The notes under the pieces are model-generated. The model did not search any database. It was not told where the DNA came from and worked only from the letters and a program-made list of their open reading frames with translations. From positions 4,712,001 to 4,776,000 of the forward strand of contig NZ_CP080998.1 of NCBI RefSeq assembly GCF_019645835.1: a stretch of 64,000 nt of DNA. The letters run 5' to 3'. This DNA is from Mycolicibacterium holsaticum DSM 44478 = JCM 12374. GTDB lineage: Bacteria > Actinomycetota > Actinomycetes > Mycobacteriales > Mycobacteriaceae. The translations under genes and the position numbers were made by a program. Below, piece after piece: positions 17,573-25,981 of this stretch (the first letter of the stretch is position 1; each line of letters begins with the position of its first letter).

Positions 17573-19213
17573 ATGGCCATGACCCAGGCTGTTGACTCCT
17601 CGCGCGAGCGCTCGTCGGTGGACCTCCTGCGCCACCCCATCCACTCCGGCCACCTCACCGTGGGAGCGTTGAAGCGGAACAAGGACAAACCGGTGTTGTT
17701 CCTCGGCGACACGACGCTGACCGGCGGCGAGTTGGCCGAACGCATCAGCCAGTACATTCAGGCGTTCGAGGCGCTGGGTGCGGGCAGCGGCGCGGCGGTC
17801 GGGCTGCTGTCGCTGAACCGCCCCGAGGTGTTGATGATCATCGGCGCCGGCCAGACCCAGGGCTACCGGCGCACGGCACTACATCCTCTCGGTTCCCTCG
17901 ACGACCATGCCTATGTGCTCGACGATGCCGGCGTCTCGGCGCTGATCATCGACCCGGTGCCGATGTTCGTCGAGCGCGCGCTGGGCCTGTTGGAGAAGGT
18001 GCCGTCGCTCAAGCAGATCCTCACGATCGGCCCGGTGCCCCAGGCGTTGACCGGCGTCGCAGTCGATCTCACCGCCGAGGCCGAGAAGTACGCGCCGCGT
18101 CCGCTGGTCGCGGCGGATCTGCCGCCCGACCACATCGGCGGGATGGCCTACACCGGCGGCACCACCGGCAAGCCCAAGGGCGTGATCGGCACGGTGCAGT
18201 CGATCACCACGATGACGACGATCCAGCTGGCCGAGTGGGAATGGCCCGAGCGCCCGAAATTCCTGATGTGCACGCCGCTTTCGCATGCCGGGGCGGCGTT
18301 TTTCGTGCCGACCATCGTCAAGGGCGGCGAGATGGTGGTGCTGTCCAAGTTCGACCCGGCCGAGGTGCTGCGGGTGATCGAGGAGCAGCGCATCACCGCC
18401 ACCATGCTGGTGCCGTCGATGATCTATGCGTTGATGGATCACCCGGATTCACACACCCGCGACCTGTCGTCGCTGGAGACGGTGTACTACGGGGCGTCGG
18501 CGATGAACCCGGTGCGGTTGGCCGAGGCGATCCGCCGCTTCGGGCCGATCTTCGCTCAGTACTACGGCCAGTCCGAAGCCCCGATGGTGATCACATATCT
18601 GGCCAAGGGCGATCACGACGAGAAGCGGTTGACGTCGTGCGGGCGCCCGACGCTGTTTTCGCGGGTGGCCCTGCTGGGCGAGGACGGCCAGCCGGTGCCC
18701 CAGGGCGAGGTCGGCGAGATCTGCGTGTCCGGCCCGCTGGTGTCCGGGGGCTACTGGAACCGTCCTGACGAGACGTCTAAGACCTTTCATGACGGCTGGA
18801 TGCACACCGGTGATCTGGCCCGCGAGGACTCCGACGGCTTCTACTACATCGTCGACCGCACCAAGGACATGATCGTCACCGGCGGCTTCAACGTGTTCCC
18901 GCGGGAAGTGGAAGACGTTGTGGCCGAACATCCCTCGGTTGCCCAGGTGTGCGTGATCGGCACCCCCGACGAGAAGTGGGGCGAAGCGGTGACCGCTGTG
19001 GTGGTGCTGCGCCCCGACGCCGACGGGTCCGAGGATGCGGTGGCCCGCATGACCGCGGAGATCCAGGCCGCGGTCAAGGAGCGCAAGGGTTCGGTGCAGT
19101 CGCCCAAGCAGGTGATCGTCGTCGACTCGGTGCCGGTGACGGCGCTGGGCAAGCCCGACAAGAAGGCGGTGCGCGCACAGTTCTGGGAGGGTTCTGAGCG
19201 CGCCGTCGGCTAA
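17573..19213 (+). CDS. fadD8: Acyl-CoA synthetase FadD8
   Basis: A 546-residue ANL-superfamily ligase closely resembling M. tuberculosis FadD8 (Rv0551c), including the signature stretch GALKRNKDKPVLFLGDTTLTGGELAERISQYIQAFE near the N-terminus. Motifs are YTGGTTGKPKG (phosphate loop), YYGQSEAP, GWMHTGD, DRTKDMIVTGGFNVFPREVED and the C-terminal GKPDKKAVRAQFWEG. Start choice: GTG 17570, ATG 17573 and ATG 17579 are all possible; ATG 17573 is used. A KstR-like operator lies directly upstream, which suggests a steroid or lipid intermediate as substrate and regulation with cholesterol use; the substrate itself is not shown. Confidence 0.92.
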   Translation: MAMTQAVDSSRERSSVDLLRHPIHSGHLTVGALKRNKDKPVLFLGDTTLTGGELAERISQYIQAFEALGAGSGAAVGLLSLNRPEVLMIIGAGQTQGYRRTALHPLGSLDDHAYVLDDAGVSALIIDPVPMFVERALGLLEKVPSLKQILTIGPVPQALTGVAVDLTAEAEKYAPRPLVAADLPPDHIGGMAYTGGTTGKPKGVIGTVQSITTMTTIQLAEWEWPERPKFLMCTPLSHAGAAFFVPTIVKGGEMVVLSKFDPAEVLRVIEEQRITATMLVPSMIYALMDHPDSHTRDLSSLETVYYGASAMNPVRLAEAIRRFGPIFAQYYGQSEAPMVITYLAKGDHDEKRLTSCGRPTLFSRVALLGEDGQPVPQGEVGEICVSGPLVSGGYWNRPDETSKTFHDGWMHTGDLAREDSDGFYYIVDRTKDMIVTGGFNVFPREVEDVVAEHPSVAQVCVIGTPDEKWGEAVTAVVVLRPDADGSEDAVARMTAEIQAAVKERKGSVQSPKQVIVVDSVPVTALGKPDKKAVRAQFWEGSERAVG

Positions 19214-19224
19214 TTCCCCTTGGG

Positions 19225-19286
19225 CGCGAGCGTGCGTGTCAGCGGCCGACACGCCGACAAAACACCCGAGTTTGCGCACGCTCGCG
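19225..19286. repeat. Hairpin repeat, family B copy 1
   Basis: Perfect 12-base inverted repeat CGCGAGCGTGCG (19225-19236) and CGCACGCTCGCG (19275-19286). The loop holds a second small stem (TGTC ... GACA). It fills the gap between fadD8 and the kinase-fold gene and ends 17 bases before the next ATG, so it could end fadD8 transcription. The same 12-base arms recur at 20579-20664. Confidence 0.75.
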
Positions 19287-19303
19287 GAAGAAGGTGACTA
19301 CCG

Positions 19304-20575
19304 ATGAGCGACGACGGCTGGGTGCGCGGCGACTCCCTCGGCCTTGACCTGCCCGCACACGTCGACGCGTTACGTGCCGGCGGGCCAGCGTTTCTCACCG
19401 AGGCGTTCCGCCGCTCCGGGGTGCTCGGCGCACACGCCGACGTCGCCGCCATCACCGACCTGCGGGAGTTCCGCGGCGGCAGCACCGGCCGCAAGGCACT
19501 GCTGTCGGTCGACTACTCCGCCGCGGCGGGGTTGCCGGACGAGCTGTTCGTCAAGTTCTCGCGCGACTTCGACGACGCGGCGCGCGACCGCGGACGCGCG
19601 CAGATGGAGTTCGAGGTCCGCTTCGCCCTGTTGTCGCGCACACCGGGCTTTCCGATCACGGTGCCGGGTTGCCTGTTCGCCGACTACCACGCAGCAACCG
19701 GGACCGGCATCCTGATCACCGAACGAATCGCCTACGGCGCCAACGGTATCGAGCCTCACTACGACAAGTGCTTGGACTACAGGATGCCCGACCCGCTCGG
19801 CCACTACGAGGCGATGCTGGGTGCGCTCGGCCGGCTCGCCGGCTCACACAAGGCCGGTCGGCTGCCAGCTGAGCTCGTCGAGCATTTCCCAGTCGACATG
19901 CAGCGGCTGTCGGTCGGCGAACGCGCCCCCTACACCGCCGAGCAACTGCAGCGCCGTGTCGACCGGCTCGCTGAATTCGCCGTCGCGCACCCGAACCTGC
20001 TGCCCGACGACATCCGCGACCCGAAATTCCTTGCCCGGCTGCGCGATCAGGTGATCCGGTTCCCGACGTCGGAGGCGGCCATCTGGCGGTACCTGGCCGA
20101 GGACCCCGACTACGTCGCGCTGTGCCACTGGAACGCCAACGTCGACAACGCGTGGTTCTGGCGTCACCCGGATGGCCGCCTCGACTGCGGGCTGCTGGAC
20201 TGGGGTTGTGTCGGCCAGATGAACCTCGCCATGGTGCTGTGGGGTGCGATGTGCAGCGCCGAGACCGACATGTGGAACCAGCACTTCGAGGCGCTGCTCG
20301 ACCATTTCCTCGCGGAGTTCCGCGCGGCGGGCGGGCCCTTATTGCAGGTGGCCACCGTCAAACGTCATCTGCTGCTCTACGTCGCGGTAATGGGCCTGGC
20401 GTGGCTGCTCGATGTGCCGGGGTACTTGTTGAAGCTTCTGCCGTCATCGGTACCCGACCGGTTCGACGCCCGGATCGCCGACAACGAGCAGGCCCGCAGC
20501 CGGCTGTTGATGATGACGAACTTCTTGAATTTGTGGTCTCGGAACGACGTGGTCGGGGTGCTGGACGGGATATGA
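19304..20575 (+). CDS. Phosphotransferase (APH/CHK kinase-fold) family protein
   Basis: A 423-residue protein kinase-like-fold enzyme of the aminoglycoside/ecdysteroid-kinase-like group common in mycobacteria. ATP-lysine region LPDELFVKFSRDF is near residue 82; the catalytic loop reads CHWNANVDNAWF, with asparagines and an aspartate in the Brenner-type positions; the metal site reads LDWGCVG in place of the usual DFE/DFD. The target of phosphorylation is unknown. GTG/ATG choice: ATG 19304 follows a GAAGAAGG stretch. It stands between two family B hairpins, so it may be its own transcription unit. Confidence 0.8.
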   Translation: MSDDGWVRGDSLGLDLPAHVDALRAGGPAFLTEAFRRSGVLGAHADVAAITDLREFRGGSTGRKALLSVDYSAAAGLPDELFVKFSRDFDDAARDRGRAQMEFEVRFALLSRTPGFPITVPGCLFADYHAATGTGILITERIAYGANGIEPHYDKCLDYRMPDPLGHYEAMLGALGRLAGSHKAGRLPAELVEHFPVDMQRLSVGERAPYTAEQLQRRVDRLAEFAVAHPNLLPDDIRDPKFLARLRDQVIRFPTSEAAIWRYLAEDPDYVALCHWNANVDNAWFWRHPDGRLDCGLLDWGCVGQMNLAMVLWGAMCSAETDMWNQHFEALLDHFLAEFRAAGGPLLQVATVKRHLLLYVAVMGLAWLLDVPGYLLKLLPSSVPDRFDARIADNEQARSRLLMMTNFLNLWSRNDVVGVLDGI

Positions 20576-20578
20576 CGC

Positions 20579-20664
20579 CGCGAGCGTGCGCGCAAACTGC
20601 GACATCTGACCGGCGTGTCGGGCGCTGGGCCCACCGCGCAGCGCGGGGAACACGCACGCTCGCG
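20579..20664. terminator. Family B hairpin between convergent genes
   Basis: The same perfect 12-base arms as copy 1, CGCGAGCGTGCG at 20579-20590 and CGCACGCTCGCG at 20653-20664, with a different, 62-base loop. It begins 3 bases after the plus-strand stop at 20575 and ends directly before the minus-strand stop at 20665, which fits a bidirectional terminator. Confidence 0.65.
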
Positions 20665-21270
20665 CTAGGAAGGGAGGGGCACGATCAGGTCGGCCTTGTG
20701 CCGACAGGCTTCGATCCGGTCGGCGTTGGGTTCGTCGACGTCGCGCACCCAGGCCTGCGCCTGCTGCGTTGTCTTGCCGAACTGTATGTGCCGCTTGACA
20801 AGTCGCTGCTGACGTTCGCTGCGCGCAACGTCGAGGAACCAAACCTCGTCGAGCAGGTCCCGAACGGCGGGCCACGGCGCGTCGTCGTCGAGCAGGTAGT
20901 TGCCTTCGGTGACGATCAGCCGCGTCTGGGGTGCGACGGGGATGCTGCCCGCGATCGGCTGTTCGAGGTCACGAGCGAACGCCGGCGCGTAAACGGTGTG
21001 TGAGGGCTGGGCCCGAATGCGTTGCAGCAGCGTCAGATAGCCGTAAGCGTCGAAGGTGTCGATGGCGCCCTTGCGGTCACGCCGGCCCAGCCGCGTCAAC
21101 TCCACGTCAGCCAGATGAAAGCCGTCGGCGGGCACGCACACGGCACCGTCGAACGCCGCGGCGACGGCCTCGGCGAACGTCGACTTTCCCGCGCCCGGCG
21201 CGCCGCAGATCCCGAGGACCACCCGGTGCTGCCGAGCCAACCGGGCGGCCACGCGCGCCAGCGGCTCCAT
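20665..21270 (-). CDS. P-loop nucleoside/nucleotide kinase family protein
   Basis: A 201-residue P-loop kinase like the uridine kinase/phosphoribulokinase superfamily (YfhC/FrcK type). Walker A is GAPGAGKST at residues 23-31, followed by PADGFHLADVEL, the substrate-binding aspartate region, RKGAIDTFDAYGYL, and EGNYLL. C-terminal HIQFGKTTQQAQAWVRDVDEPNADRI matches fructose/pantothenate-like kinases of this group. The exact substrate is unknown. Its ATG overlaps the stop of the 70-codon upstream gene by one base, so the two are translationally coupled. Confidence 0.85.
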   Translation of the reverse strand: MEPLARVAARLARQHRVVLGICGAPGAGKSTFAEAVAAAFDGAVCVPADGFHLADVELTRLGRRDRKGAIDTFDAYGYLTLLQRIRAQPSHTVYAPAFARDLEQPIAGSIPVAPQTRLIVTEGNYLLDDDAPWPAVRDLLDEVWFLDVARSERQQRLVKRHIQFGKTTQQAQAWVRDVDEPNADRIEACRHKADLIVPLPS

Positions 21271-21482
21271 CAGTCAAGCAGCGCGTCGATCTCCGCGGCC
21301 AACCGCGCGATGCGCTCTTCCTCGCTGGGGATGCCGCGGTTCTCCTCGGCGGCCCGCTGCCAGCCCAGCCGCCACATCCGCGCCACCGCGCGGTCGCCGA
21401 TGCCGGCATACGGGTTGACGAGCGTGTGCGGGAAGGCTTTGCGGCCCTCCCGGTAAGCGGTAACCAGACGATGCGCCATCAC
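21270..21482 (-). CDS. Small conserved-type hypothetical protein coupled to kinase
   Basis: A 70-residue protein, basic in the first half (AHRLVTAYREGRKAFPHTLVNPYAGIGDRAVARMWRLGWQRA) and acidic-helical at the end (SEEERIARLAAEIDALLD). It has no transmembrane segment. ATG 21482 or 21479 may start it. The TGATG overlap with the kinase gene supports it as a real coupled gene. I do not recognise a named family; the YAGIGDRAVARMWRLGW segment resembles the ribosome-modulation-factor-like Rmf/CrpP proteins in pattern, which is a weak guess. Confidence 0.65.
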   Translation of the reverse strand: MMAHRLVTAYREGRKAFPHTLVNPYAGIGDRAVARMWRLGWQRAAEENRGIPSEEERIARLAAEIDALLD

Positions 21483-21500
21483 CGATCACCTTCCCACCGT

Positions 21501-21556
21501 GAGCAGACGCAGAATCGTATGCGCACCGGCGTGTCGACACGATTCTGTGTCTGCTC
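21501..21556. repeat. Hairpin repeat, family C, between divergent genes
   Basis: An 18-base inverted repeat with one G-T wobble: GAGCAGACGCAGAATCGT (21501-21518) and ACGATTCTGTGTCTGCTC (21539-21556), loop 20 bases. It lies between divergent start codons at 21482 and 21641, so it is not a terminator for either adjacent gene. A variant with the same GCAGACG core is inside resB. Confidence 0.75.
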
Positions 21557-21640
21557 CCCGGAACTGGGGCGCGGTGCACGACCGCACGGTTCAGCGCCTG
21601 CCGGTGTCGGGCGCCGAGGCGGTCACGTAGCGTCGTGACC

Positions 21641-22093
21641 ATGTCCAACACTCCGTTGCCGTGGTGGCTGAAGTACGTCAACAAAGTGATGATCGGTCTG
21701 CAGAAACTCGGCGTCGGCTTCGGCGGCAAGGGCCCGGTGGTGCTGAGCGTGCCCGGCCGCAAGACCGGCAAGCCGCGTTCCACGCCGGTCACCCCGATGA
21801 CCGTGGACGGTAAGCGCTACATCGTCGGCGGGGTGCCGGGCGCCGACTGGGCCGCCAACGTCCGGGCCGCCGGTGAGGCGACGCTGCACCAGGGCCGCAC
21901 CAGCCAACGCGTCCGGGTGGTGGAGATGCCCGTCGAGCAGGCGCGCCCGTTGCTGCGGGAGTTCCCCGTCAAGGTGCCGACCGGCGTCGACTTCATGAAG
22001 ACCATCGGCCTGGTCACCGGGCCCAACCCCGACGAATTCGAAAACCTCGCGGGCCGCTGCCCCGTCTTTCTCCTGGAGCCGGTAAACGCATGA
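21641..22093 (+). CDS. Deazaflavin (F420)-dependent nitroreductase-family protein
   Basis: A 150-residue split-barrel protein of the Ddn/DUF385 family, which use coenzyme F420. Family marks are KGPVVLSVPGRKTGKPRSTPVTP near residues 30-52 and GGVPGADWAANVRAAGEATL near 65-84. Possible substrates include quinones or lipids; some Ddn proteins reduce menaquinone, which is notable because its stop overlaps the menB start by 4 bases, placing it in a menB operon. ATG 21641 is preferred to GTG 21635. Confidence 0.85.
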   Translation: MSNTPLPWWLKYVNKVMIGLQKLGVGFGGKGPVVLSVPGRKTGKPRSTPVTPMTVDGKRYIVGGVPGADWAANVRAAGEATLHQGRTSQRVRVVEMPVEQARPLLREFPVKVPTGVDFMKTIGLVTGPNPDEFENLAGRCPVFLLEPVNA

Positions 22094-23001
22094 GCGACAA
22101 CCCTTTTGACCCGTCACTCTGGCAGCCGGTCGCCGGCGTGGAGTTGACCGACATCACCTATCACCGGCACGTGCTCGACGGTCAACCGCAACCGACCGTG
22201 CGGGTGGCCTTCGACCGGCCCGACGTGCGCAACGCGTTTCGCCCGCACACCGTCGACGAGCTCTACCGGGTGCTCGACCACGCCCGGATGTCCTCGGATG
22301 TCGGGGTGGTGCTGCTGACCGGTAACGGCCCCTCGCCCAAGGACGGCGGCTGGGCGTTCTGCTCGGGCGGCGACCAGCGCATCCGGGGCCGCAGCGGCTA
22401 TCAGTACGCCTCGGGTGAGACCGCGGAGACGGTCGATCCGGCGCGAGCGGGCCGGCTGCACATCCTCGAGGTGCAGCGCCTGATCCGGTTCATGCCCAAG
22501 CCGGTGATCTGCCTGGTCAACGGCTGGGCGGCCGGCGGCGGGCACAGCCTGCACGCGGTGTGTGATCTGACGCTGGCCAGCCGCGAGCACGCGCGTTTCA
22601 AGCAGACCGACGCCGACGTGGGCAGCTTCGACGGCGGATACGGCAGCGCCTACCTGGCCAAACAGGTCGGCCAGAAGTTCGCCCGGGAGATCTTCTTTTT
22701 AGGCAAGCCCTACACCGCCGAGCAGATGCACGCGATGGGCGCGGTCAACGAGGTCGTCGACCACAAGGACCTGGAGAAGGTGGCCCTGGAGTGGGCCGCG
22801 CAGATCAACGGCAAGTCGCCGCAGGCCATCCGCATGCTCAAGTACGCGTTCAACCTCACCGACGACGGCCTGGTGGGCCAGCAGTTGTTCGCCGGGGAGG
22901 CCACCCGGCTGGCGTACATGACCGACGAGGCCGTCGAGGGCCGCGACGCGTTCCTGGAGAAGCGCGACCCGGACTGGAGCGCCTTCCCGCGCTACTTCTG
23001 A
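22090..23001 (+). CDS. menB: 1,4-Dihydroxy-2-naphthoyl-CoA synthase MenB
   Basis: Crotonase-fold enzyme closing the second ring of the naphthoquinone from o-succinylbenzoyl-CoA. The 303-residue product has FDRPDVRNAFRPHTVDELYRVLDHAR, the MenB-specific CSGGDQRIRGRSGYQY, the oxyanion loop GWAAGGGHSLH, DVGSFDGGYGSAYLA with the catalytic aspartate region, and the C-terminal KRDPDWSAFPRYF. Length is normal. It is coupled to the preceding Ddn-type gene by an ATGA overlap and is separated from menE by about 4.8 kb of other plus-strand genes. Confidence 0.97.
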   Translation: MSDNPFDPSLWQPVAGVELTDITYHRHVLDGQPQPTVRVAFDRPDVRNAFRPHTVDELYRVLDHARMSSDVGVVLLTGNGPSPKDGGWAFCSGGDQRIRGRSGYQYASGETAETVDPARAGRLHILEVQRLIRFMPKPVICLVNGWAAGGGHSLHAVCDLTLASREHARFKQTDADVGSFDGGYGSAYLAKQVGQKFAREIFFLGKPYTAEQMHAMGAVNEVVDHKDLEKVALEWAAQINGKSPQAIRMLKYAFNLTDDGLVGQQLFAGEATRLAYMTDEAVEGRDAFLEKRDPDWSAFPRYF

Positions 23002-23095
23002 CGGACCAGGCCGCCGAGTGTGGGCTCGTGTCACGGTTGAGCCGCGAATGGTGTGCGGGTAACCCACGTTCGCGGGCCTCGTAGACTGCGGACTC

Positions 23096-23974
23096 GTGAG
23101 TAAGAGCCCGCTGCGGCGGTTGCGCGAGCAGGTTGTCCTGACCACCATGCGGCCGCCGCTGGCGCCGCAGCTGGTGATGCTGCGCCCCGACCTTTCCGAC
23201 GTCGACCTCAGCGGTAAGCGCGTACTGCTGACCGGGGCGTCGTCGGGTATCGGCGAGGCGGCCGCGGAGAAGTTCGCCCGCCGGGGCGCGACGGTGGTGG
23301 TGGCCGCGCGTCGCCAGGAGCTGCTCGAGGCGGTCGTCGCACGGATCACCGGCGCGGGCGGCACGGCCACCGCGCACGCGTGTGACCTCGCGGACCTGGA
23401 CGAGGTCGACGCGCTGGTCGCCAAGGTCGACCGCGACCTGGGCGGCGTCGACATCCTGATCAACAACGCGGGCCGGTCGATCCGCCGCCCGCTGGCCGAA
23501 TCGCTGGACCGCTGGCACGACGTCGAGCGCACGATGACGCTGAACTACTACTCGCCGCTGCGCCTGATCCGCGGGTTGGCCCCCGGGATGCGCGAGCGCG
23601 GCGACGGCCACATCATCAACGTGTCGACGTGGGGTGTGCTCAGCGAAGCCTCCCCGCTGTTCGGGGTGTACAACGCGTCCAAGGCCGCGCTGTCGACGGT
23701 GAGCCGGGTCATCGAGACCGAGTGGTCCCACCACGGTGTGCACTCCACGACGCTGTACTACCCGCTGGTGTCCACCCCGATGATCGCGCCGACCAAAGCC
23801 TACGAGGGCCTGCCCGCGCTCACCGCGGCCGAGGCGGCCGACTGGATGATCCTGGCCGCGCGCAAACGGCCGGTGCGCATCGCGCCGCGGATCGCGATGA
23901 CCGCCAGGGCGTTGGACACCGTCGCCCCGAACTGGCTCAACGCGCTGATGAAGCGTCAGACCGTGCAGCCCTGA
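23096..23974 (+). CDS. SDR family oxidoreductase (Rv0547c-like)
   Basis: A 292-residue SDR with an N-terminal extension (KSPLRRLREQVVLTTMRPPLAPQ) that may contact the membrane. The nucleotide motif TGASSGIG starts near residue 46, NNAG near 124, the serine in INVSTWG, and YxxxK in YNASK. M. tuberculosis Rv0547c occupies the same place between menB and pitA. The GTG at 23096 is used. It is followed after 5 bases by a FadD gene, suggesting an acyl chain as a shared theme; substrate unknown. Confidence 0.88.
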   Translation: MSKSPLRRLREQVVLTTMRPPLAPQLVMLRPDLSDVDLSGKRVLLTGASSGIGEAAAEKFARRGATVVVAARRQELLEAVVARITGAGGTATAHACDLADLDEVDALVAKVDRDLGGVDILINNAGRSIRRPLAESLDRWHDVERTMTLNYYSPLRLIRGLAPGMRERGDGHIINVSTWGVLSEASPLFGVYNASKAALSTVSRVIETEWSHHGVHSTTLYYPLVSTPMIAPTKAYEGLPALTAAEAADWMILAARKRPVRIAPRIAMTARALDTVAPNWLNALMKRQTVQP

Positions 23975-23979
23975 CCTCG

Positions 23980-25521
23980 ATGCCCCAGATCGCCACGATC
24001 GCCGACGTCGTGCGCGCCCACGGCGCCGCGCGCCCGGAGGCCGTCGCGCTGATCTGCGGTGAGCGCACCATCACCTACGCCGAGCTCGACGCGCGCTCCA
24101 GCCGTGCCGCGCAGGCGATGCGCGCGGCCGGTGTCGGGTTCGGCGACCGGGTGGCGTTCGTCGAGAAGAACGGCGCCGAGTTCTTCGAAACGATGTGCGG
24201 CTTGGCCAAACTCGGCGCGGTCGGCGTCCCGGTCAACTGGCGACTGGCCGCCCCGGAGATGGCCCACGTCATCGCCGACGCCGGAGCCGGTGTGGTCGTG
24301 GTGGGCGACGAGTTCTTCGGGCACCTGGAAGCCGTCCTCGACGAGCTGCCCGACGTGCACACCGTGGTGGCGATCGGCGCGCACGATCGATGGCAGGCGT
24401 TCGACGACTGGCTGGCTTGCTATCCCGCCGAAGATCCCGGTGTCACAACGCATTCCGACGATGTCGCGGTCATGATGTACACCTCCGGGACGACCGGTGC
24501 ACCCAAGGGGGTGATGCTGAGCAACGCCAACTACCTGGCCAAGACGGTCGGGTGTGCCGGGCAGTGGCGGTTCACCGCCGACGCCGTGAGCATGGCCGTG
24601 ATGCCGTTGTTCCACATGGCCGGCTTCGGCTGGGCGCTGGTCGGCCTGTACGTCGGTTGCCCGACGGTCGTGCTGCGCGAGGTGGACCCGCACGCGATCC
24701 TGGCCGCGATCACCCGCCACCGCGTCACCAACATGCTGCTGGTGCCCGCGGTGATCCAGCGTCTGCTGGCCACCCCCGGAGTCGAGGCCGCGGACCTGTC
24801 GAGCCTGCGCGTCATCGTCTACGGTGCGTCACCGATCACCGACGACGTCCTGATCAAGGCCATCGAACGGTTCGACTGCCACCTGTGCCAGGTCTACGGC
24901 ATGACCGAAACCACCGGATCCATCACGCAATTGGACGACCATGACGCCGAGCTGCTGCGCTCCTGCGGTAAGGCATACCCGTGGGTGCAGGTCCGCATCG
25001 TCGACGCCGACGGCCGCGACGTGCCCACCGGCGCCGTCGGCGAGGTGTGGACCCGCTCGGCGCAGAACATGCTCGGGTACTGGAACAACCCGGAGGCCAC
25101 CGCGGCGACGATCACCGCCGACGGCTGGCTGAAGACCGGTGACGTCGGCTACCGCGACGACGCCGGCTACGTATACCTCTACGACCGGGTCAAGGACATG
25201 ATCGTCTCCGGAGGCGAGAACGTGTACCCGGTCGAGGTGGAGAACGTGCTGATGGCCCACCCCCAGGTCGCCGACGTCGCCGTCATCGGGGTCCCCGACG
25301 ACACCTGGGGCGAGGCGGTCAAAGCCGTCGTCGTGCCCGCGACCGAGGCCGCGCTGGACACCGCCGACCTGATCCGGTTCGCCCGCGACCGGTTGGCCGG
25401 CTTCAAGCTGCCCAAATCGGTCGACTTCGCCGCCGAACTGCCCCGCAATCCCAGCGGCAAACTGCTCAAACGACAGCTGCGGGAACCCTACTGGCGCGAC
25501 GTCGAGCGGCGAGTCCGGTGA
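23980..25521 (+). CDS. Acyl-CoA synthetase (FadD family)
   Basis: A 513-residue ANL-superfamily ligase. It starts PQIATIADVVRAHGAARPEAVALICGERTITYAELD, with phosphate loop YTSGTTGAPKG, YGMTETTGS, GWLKTGD, DRVKDMIVSGGENVYPVEVE and C-terminal NPSGKLLKRQLRE carrying the acylation lysine. ATG 23980 is 5 bases after the SDR stop, so it is probably cotranscribed with the SDR. It is one of three FadD-type genes in the window besides menE. The substrate is not predictable from motifs. Confidence 0.9.
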   Translation: MPQIATIADVVRAHGAARPEAVALICGERTITYAELDARSSRAAQAMRAAGVGFGDRVAFVEKNGAEFFETMCGLAKLGAVGVPVNWRLAAPEMAHVIADAGAGVVVVGDEFFGHLEAVLDELPDVHTVVAIGAHDRWQAFDDWLACYPAEDPGVTTHSDDVAVMMYTSGTTGAPKGVMLSNANYLAKTVGCAGQWRFTADAVSMAVMPLFHMAGFGWALVGLYVGCPTVVLREVDPHAILAAITRHRVTNMLLVPAVIQRLLATPGVEAADLSSLRVIVYGASPITDDVLIKAIERFDCHLCQVYGMTETTGSITQLDDHDAELLRSCGKAYPWVQVRIVDADGRDVPTGAVGEVWTRSAQNMLGYWNNPEATAATITADGWLKTGDVGYRDDAGYVYLYDRVKDMIVSGGENVYPVEVENVLMAHPQVADVAVIGVPDDTWGEAVKAVVVPATEAALDTADLIRFARDRLAGFKLPKSVDFAAELPRNPSGKLLKRQLREPYWRDVERRVR

Positions 25522-25573
25522 CGCGCCGGGTGTCGCGATTGGATCACGGCGCTGACGTGCTACACACATCTGT

Positions 25574-25945
25574 ATGGAGATCCTGGCCAGCCGGATGCTC
25601 ATCCGACCGGCCGATTACCAACGCTCGCTGCGCTTCTACCGCGACGAGCTGGGGCTGGCTATCGCCAGGGATTACGGCGCGGGTACCGTCTTCTACGCAG
25701 GTCAGTCGCTCATCGAGCTCGCCGACCACGGCACACCCAACGCCGGCGGCGCGATGTGGCTGCAGGTCCGCGACGTCTACGCGGCCGAGAACGAGCTGGC
25801 AGGCCGGGGTGTGCCGATCGCCAGGGAATCGCGCCAGGAACCATGGGGTTTACACGAGATGCATGTACACGATCCGGACGGCGTGCTTCTCATATTCGTG
25901 CAGGTTCCGGAGACCCATCCGCTGCGGCGCGACACCAGAGGATAG
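25574..25945 (+). CDS. VOC (glyoxalase/bleomycin resistance) fold protein
   Basis: A 123-residue protein of two beta-alpha-beta-beta-beta modules, starting EILASRMLIRPADYQRSLRFYRDELGL. It has potential metal ligands in LIELADHG and near the end in LHEMHVHDPDGVLLIFVQVPE. M. tuberculosis Rv0546c is the positional counterpart next to pitA. Function is unknown; the fold serves glyoxalases, dioxygenases and antibiotic-binding proteins. Confidence 0.85.
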   Translation: MEILASRMLIRPADYQRSLRFYRDELGLAIARDYGAGTVFYAGQSLIELADHGTPNAGGAMWLQVRDVYAAENELAGRGVPIARESRQEPWGLHEMHVHDPDGVLLIFVQVPETHPLRRDTRG

Positions 25946-25981
25946 CGAAATGCCCGTTATGCCACCCGGAGAATCCGCACT

